From assembly GCF_016906535.1 (NCBI RefSeq), contig NC_057373.1, positions 2,728,001 through 2,792,000 on the forward strand: 64,000 nt of DNA, written 5' to 3'. Numbering within the stretch: the first letter of the stretch is position 1; every line of letters begins with the position of its first letter. Below, piece by piece: positions 60,101 to 64,000 of this stretch. The notes under the pieces are model-generated. The model was not told where the DNA came from, ran no database searches, and was given only the letters and a program-made list of their open reading frames with translations. This stretch comes from Rhizoctonia solani. Lineage: Eukaryota; Basidiomycota; Agaricomycetes; Cantharellales; Ceratobasidiaceae. A program made the position numbers and the translations under genes.

Positions 60101-62233
60101 TTTGCTAAGAGGTGTCCAGAGGCAATTGCTCGGTAATAGGACTTTCATAAGACGTGTAGTCGCCACAGAAAGATTGCCCTGCACTGCTATTAGTACGTCT
60201 ACTACCACCAGAGTACTGGCCATACCTTGCTATAAACCAGCTCTTTTGGCCTAACCTGGCGCATGATAGTCTGTGATTGAATATTGTTAACACTCGAGTA
60301 GATAAACTAAAAAGATGGTTCGAACCTCAAGCTTCGTGCGCACAATGTCATCCTTGAAAGATGAAAGATTAAATTCACCAGTCGAGGCGTCCAGCACACA
60401 GATTCCAAACTCTCCTTCTTCCTCTGTTTCGCGAATCGAGATACAGTGTCCAGCTTGTTCGTCTTGCAAGAGCTCAGGATCAACAAGCGTGCCGTTGGTG
60501 AGGACCTTGTTAAGTTCCCTAGGTACAAGTTGAGGTATTTCTGAAGTTCGAGGAATGAAGCGTAACTTACCTGCGCACAATCTTATCACCCGCTGCAGCA
60601 GCTCCTTTTCCTTTCGGGCCCTTGTTCGCCGCCTGTCGCATTTCCGCTCCAAGCTGAGTTTCAGCTTGGTCGACGCGTCCAACCTTATAACCTGTGCTTG
60701 TTATTAGTGTCAAGCTAGAACATGAGCCACACACGATATATACCTTTAGCCAAGAATTTGGCCGCCCAGAACTACGTTACTTGAATGTTAGTGCTTATGG
60801 TGTAATGGAAACAATCGGTTCGACTTACCTGGAAACTCGACTCGGGTACCCCAACCTGCCAAGATCCAAAGTCCAGACATAGACAAGAGAGTAAGTGACA
60901 AAATGCACTCACCATTTTCATTTTAACGCGATCAGTTAGCTTGAGGTCGAATTCGGAGTGCCCAATCTGGGCGTCGTTTTCATACAGCTCGTAGAACTTG
61001 CCTATTGGATTGGTTACTTTCGTGCCCCAAAAAAGGGGTTGATAATGAATTACCGACCTTTTTGGAAGAAAAGAACAGTGTCGAAGTGGTTTTGCTTAAT
61101 CTCCCAGAACTGAAAGGCCGAAGACGTCAGTCAAGTGCGGCACCAAACGGTCGCAACCAAACACCTACCTGTTTCTCAAACGGAGTAAACGAGCTCCAAG
61201 CCCCCTTGGGTATCCAGAGTGTCCGAGGATCAGACCCTTCTTCTGCATGACGAACTCCGTCTTTCTGCTCATCGAGTGAGAACCAGCGTGGGGGAAAACG
61301 AATGGACACTCACATCTTTGGGATCCTTCAGGAAGGAATACATCTCCTCATTTGCCTTTTTATCAGTTTTACTATTTTGCGCACGCTGCTCGGCGGCGGT
61401 GAGCATAAAATTCGTGGATGAGCCACCAGAGGGAGCTCCTCCGGTCGGTTTAGCAGGCGGACGGGAAGCTGTCTAATTATCCAGCAAGGTTAATAGCTAC
61501 CTAAATTACAACAATCTGAACACACCTTTTTGCTTTTCTTCTTCTTGGGAGATTCGTCGTCGTCACCTAAATCATCATCATCCTCGGACCCGGCTTTTGA
61601 GGGAGCGATCTCTTCAACCTCATCGTCTTCATCATCGTCTACAATGAAATCATCATCATCACGGGAAGAGACAGATGTACGGCGCTTCTTGGCAGGAGTT
61701 TTCCCTGTTCCGAATATTAAATATCTAACATTGATAACAAACGTAGTGGAGACCCACCCTTTGGAGCCGCGTGTTTCGCAATCCTTTGCGAAAATGAAGC
61801 AACCGCTGCTTCGTCCTCTTCAGAGCCGGAATCCTGAACTTGAGCTTTGCGCTTAACCGCTTTCCTAGTCGACTTTAAGGAGATAACCGTAAGAAAAATA
61901 GAATCCTTCAACTAAGAGGATACTAACCATTCGAACAGGCGCCTCATCATCAGAGTCATCCTGAGACAAATCAACAGTCACGTTGGTGTTAGGACTGCTA
62001 TTCTGAGCACTACTCGAGGTCTTGAGCGCCCGCTCAACGGGCGAGCTCATATTCGCATCCCCCTCGCTCGATGCCCCGCCCACTGGGGACGAAGCAACAG
62101 GCTTGACCGGACTACGGAACTGCGATAGAGACTTCTTGGGAGTTGCAGCAGCATTATTAGGTGTTTTGTTAATAAAGCTGAAAAGTGTTTTCTGTTTGGG
62201 TCCTTCGCTCGACTTGGATTGCTTGGGAGGCAT
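57154..62233 (-). CDS. MSH6: DNA mismatch repair protein MSH6
   Basis: Partner of MSH2 in MutS-alpha, recognising mispairs and small loops. Start at 62233: MPPKQSKSSEGPKQKTLFSF with a PCNA-binding PIP box (QKTLFSFI, residues 14-21). A disordered acidic region with several D/E runs follows (61530-61720). The mismatch-reading motif is present as KFYELYENDAQIGHSEFDLK (about 60915-60990). The ATPase has Walker A GPNMGGKST (58290-58335) and Walker B IMDELGRGTSTY (about 57810-57870), then LFATHYSSLTD and VMMYKFVEGVAPGSFGTHVA. C-terminus DPVQQLESLRILKGSVRSLL. More than fifteen short introns. No disruption seen in the parts read. Confidence 0.95.
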
Positions 62234-62448
62234 GTTGTTAGAGTTGTGGCGGAAAGCGTAAGGAACGAGGCGCGAATAAGATCCAGATCGCCGTCAAAGT
62301 TATATAAGCGATCGGTGTTGACGCGTTGTTTGGTGTCAATATATTGCTCACTTCTATATGCACTTTGCTTTAAACACAGGTAGCTCTAGCCCAAATGGTA
62401 TTCCATGGAGGTATTGATTATGGGAAGAACAGAACTTCTTCCTCTCAC

Positions 62449-63489
62449 TCACTTCCACCTCCCAATCCACGCAACAACATTCGCCTTTCTCGCATTCAAA
62501 TCCTCTTGGGTCCAAACCTCACCATCAGACATGACCCGCCTTTCTCCCCTCCAGATTCCATCATTTTCTATAGGTGTCCAATCTAACCCAGCTTCCTCAC
62601 CAGCTTTCAAAAACGCCTCTCGTACAGATTCGTGAGTGTATACCCCCGCAGCAAGATAAATCCACGAATCTAGGCTCCGTCGTAGTGTTCTAGTGACAGT
62701 CGATAGTATGTCGGGATGAGACGAGTCAAAGTGCAGTAGATCAGATAGTATTAGAACTTGGTATCCTTCAGGCGCTAGGGAACTAAGAGAAATAAAGTCA
62801 GTTTAATCGCATACAGCCCCGTTTCGACTGACAGAAGAGATGAAACATCTGCTCCCCATGCGTAGCCAAGAGCACTTATCGAACAGTCTGGTCTAAGTTG
62901 TTCCCTATTGGCAGCGAGGTTCTGATGTAGAATTGAAATTATTGTTTCGTCTGGATAGTCTGTAAGCTGAGTTGTAAAGTCAGCTCATGCACGAAATGCA
63001 CCAAACTCGCTAGTAGTATAGCTTACCATCACTAATAATGGATGCGAGTCGATCGTGGCCGACAGAATCAGAGGTAAAGCTGCTCCAGATCCAAGCTCGA
63101 GAACTAGACAGATAATCACAATGCGTCAACCGACAACTAACCATTGGTCACTCACCCGTTTTCCCTCTCAGATCAACATTTCCCAACTGAATCTGTTCAG
63201 CAAGAAATAGTGAAGGGGAGAAAACTGCATCGGCGAGTAGAGTGTTTGCCTAAAAGCAATCCCACAGTATCAATACTCTGCCAAAAACACAGGTCAGCCA
63301 TACAAACCTTTCCCTCCTAACCCACGCTAACGAGTCAAATTTATTCCCAAATCAGATTTATCTAAGTCTGACCTTGGCGGCAACCCTCAGCGTGAGTGAA
63401 CCGTATCGGACAATCCCTGCTTCGGATGGGTCCGCCCGCGTTCCCTCCATGATCGAAAAAGAGTCTGCAAGGATGTCTTCAGAGTCCAT
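62449..63489 (-). CDS. Family-16 methyltransferase (METTL21/NNT1-EFM7-like)
   Basis: SAM-dependent methyltransferase. Start at 63489 (MDSEDILADSFSIMEGTRAD), then LTLRVAAK, ANTLLADAVFSPSLFLAEQI, and SAM-binding motif I GKTVLELGSGAALPLILSAT. Later blocks LTDYPDETIISILHQNLAAN, ALGYAWGADVSSLL and YQVLILSDLLHFDSSHPDIL are the family motif II/post-I region; end NVVAWIGRWK. The fungal members labelled nicotinamide N-methyltransferase or EFM7 methylate protein targets such as eEF1A. About five exons. Substrate unproved. Confidence 0.8.
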
Positions 63490-63640
63490 GATCGTTGATG
63501 GAATGAAAATGCATAGGTGATCGTCAGAAGCCTTCGGGTGGTTTGTAACAATCGATTCATGTAACGGGTTATGAGAAGGTAAATAATTAAAGCCATTCGA
63601 TTAAGTTCTGATATGAACAATGTACAGTGCTACACGCGAA

Positions 63641-64000
63641 TTAAATGCCTACACATAGAAAATTTCCTCCAGAGCTACATTTGCATGAGTTTCTCAAGGG
63701 CCGTGGTCGCGTCGTGGACCGATGTGGCCCGCAAAGCTTGTAAAGCCCCTTTTCTCCTGGTTGGGAAAAGTGGACCACCAGCCTTGCCAAGACTTCACCC
63801 AAGTCAACCAAGCAGGCAACAACAATCAGCCAAATGATAATCCAGCTGTGCGAGAAGCCGTTAGTATACAGTCCAAGAGTAGTTTACGAGTACTCACGTA
63901 ATACGCATCATGGCGCCGTTATTCAGGTGTTCATGAATGATGTCAAGCTGCAAGTTTGTCAGTCAAGGGTGTCCTATAATTATTCCCCACTTACCAAATC
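63641..64000 (-). CDS. RMD1/DUF155-type mitochondrial membrane protein, C-terminal end (runs off right edge)
   Basis: Minus-strand exons read LDIIHEHLNNGAMMRIT, then WIIIWLIVVACLVDLGEVLA with a membrane helix, and a tail to the stop at 63641-63643. A helical LD...L...MRxTW segment followed by one hydrophobic helix is the end of the RMD1/Sif2/MRX10 (DUF155) family. Most of the protein lies beyond base 64000. The tail after the helix is Arg/Cys rich and not conserved-looking. Confidence 0.6.

Noticed and set aside
1..64000. CRISPR arrays, rRNA genes, operons, intact retrotransposons, gene clusters for secondary metabolism
   Set aside because: None seen: no regular spaced repeats, no reverse transcriptase or integrase motifs, no PKS/NRPS/terpene synthase domains.

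Overview
The window is nuclear DNA of a filamentous basidiomycete. Genes lie on both strands, almost all split by many short introns (about 45-70 nt, GTRNGY donors, CTNAY-like branch points, YAG acceptors). Gene content is that of a typical fungal euchromatic region (GPD1, YVH1 with a long insert, NOC4, TSR3, MSH6, MTM1, an ITR-type inositol permease). Pectin-related GH105, a secreted CAP protein and a small Cys-rich secreted candidate suggest a plant-associated Agaricomycete. Placement near Rhizoctonia/Ceratobasidium is my inference and cannot be proved from the window.

Layout. 1-775(-): 5' part of glycerol-3-phosphate dehydrogenase. 1888-4133(+): YVH1/DUSP12 phosphatase. 4445-9416(-): very long coiled-coil protein. 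9619-10089(+): mitochondrial ribosomal protein mL41. 11545-11642(+): intron-containing tRNA-His. 11937-12969(+): isochorismatase-fold hydrolase, convergent with a GH105 hydrolase (13179-14439,-). 15261-16025(+): small basic protein. 16363-19455(-) and 19555-20778(+): a KIF22-like kinesin and a Sos7-like kinetochore protein, divergent from a 99-bp promoter. 20944-21823(-): secreted CAP/PR-1 protein. 22666-23895(+): unknown. 24028-26814(-): coiled-coil protein. 27167-27811(-) and 28538-29170(-): two diverged proteins both ending in the CaaX box CVIM. 29171-33851: a 4.7-kb gene desert with inverted repeats. 33852-35318(+) and 42980-44355(-): inverted Ecl1-like paralogues enclosing NOC4 (35781-38016,+), an unknown protein (38252-39768,+) and TSR3 (39932-41371,-). 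46405-47241(-): unknown. 48980-51084(+): MFS inositol transporter. 51479-52715(-): RAD51C-like protein with altered Walker motifs. 53198-53574(-): small secreted Cys-rich candidate. 54491-54661: perfect 79-bp hairpin. 55486-56869(-): MTM1-type mitochondrial carrier. 57154-62233(-): MSH6. 62449-63489(-): family-16 methyltransferase. 63641-64000(-): 3' end of an RMD1/DUF155-type membrane protein running off the right edge.

How the genes relate. There are no operons or biosynthetic clusters. Four genes touch ribosome biogenesis or structure (YVH1, NOC4, TSR3, mL41), two touch mitosis and share a promoter, and two touch DNA repair/recombination (MSH6, RAD51C-like). The most interesting items are the CVIM pair, the degenerate RAD51C-like protein, the perfect hairpin, the inverted Ecl1-like pair and the secreted Cys-rich candidate. 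I did not find a convincing multi-gene undescribed system. All exon boundaries were read by eye from splice consensus and frame continuity; most gene models were checked to have a total coding length divisible by three.
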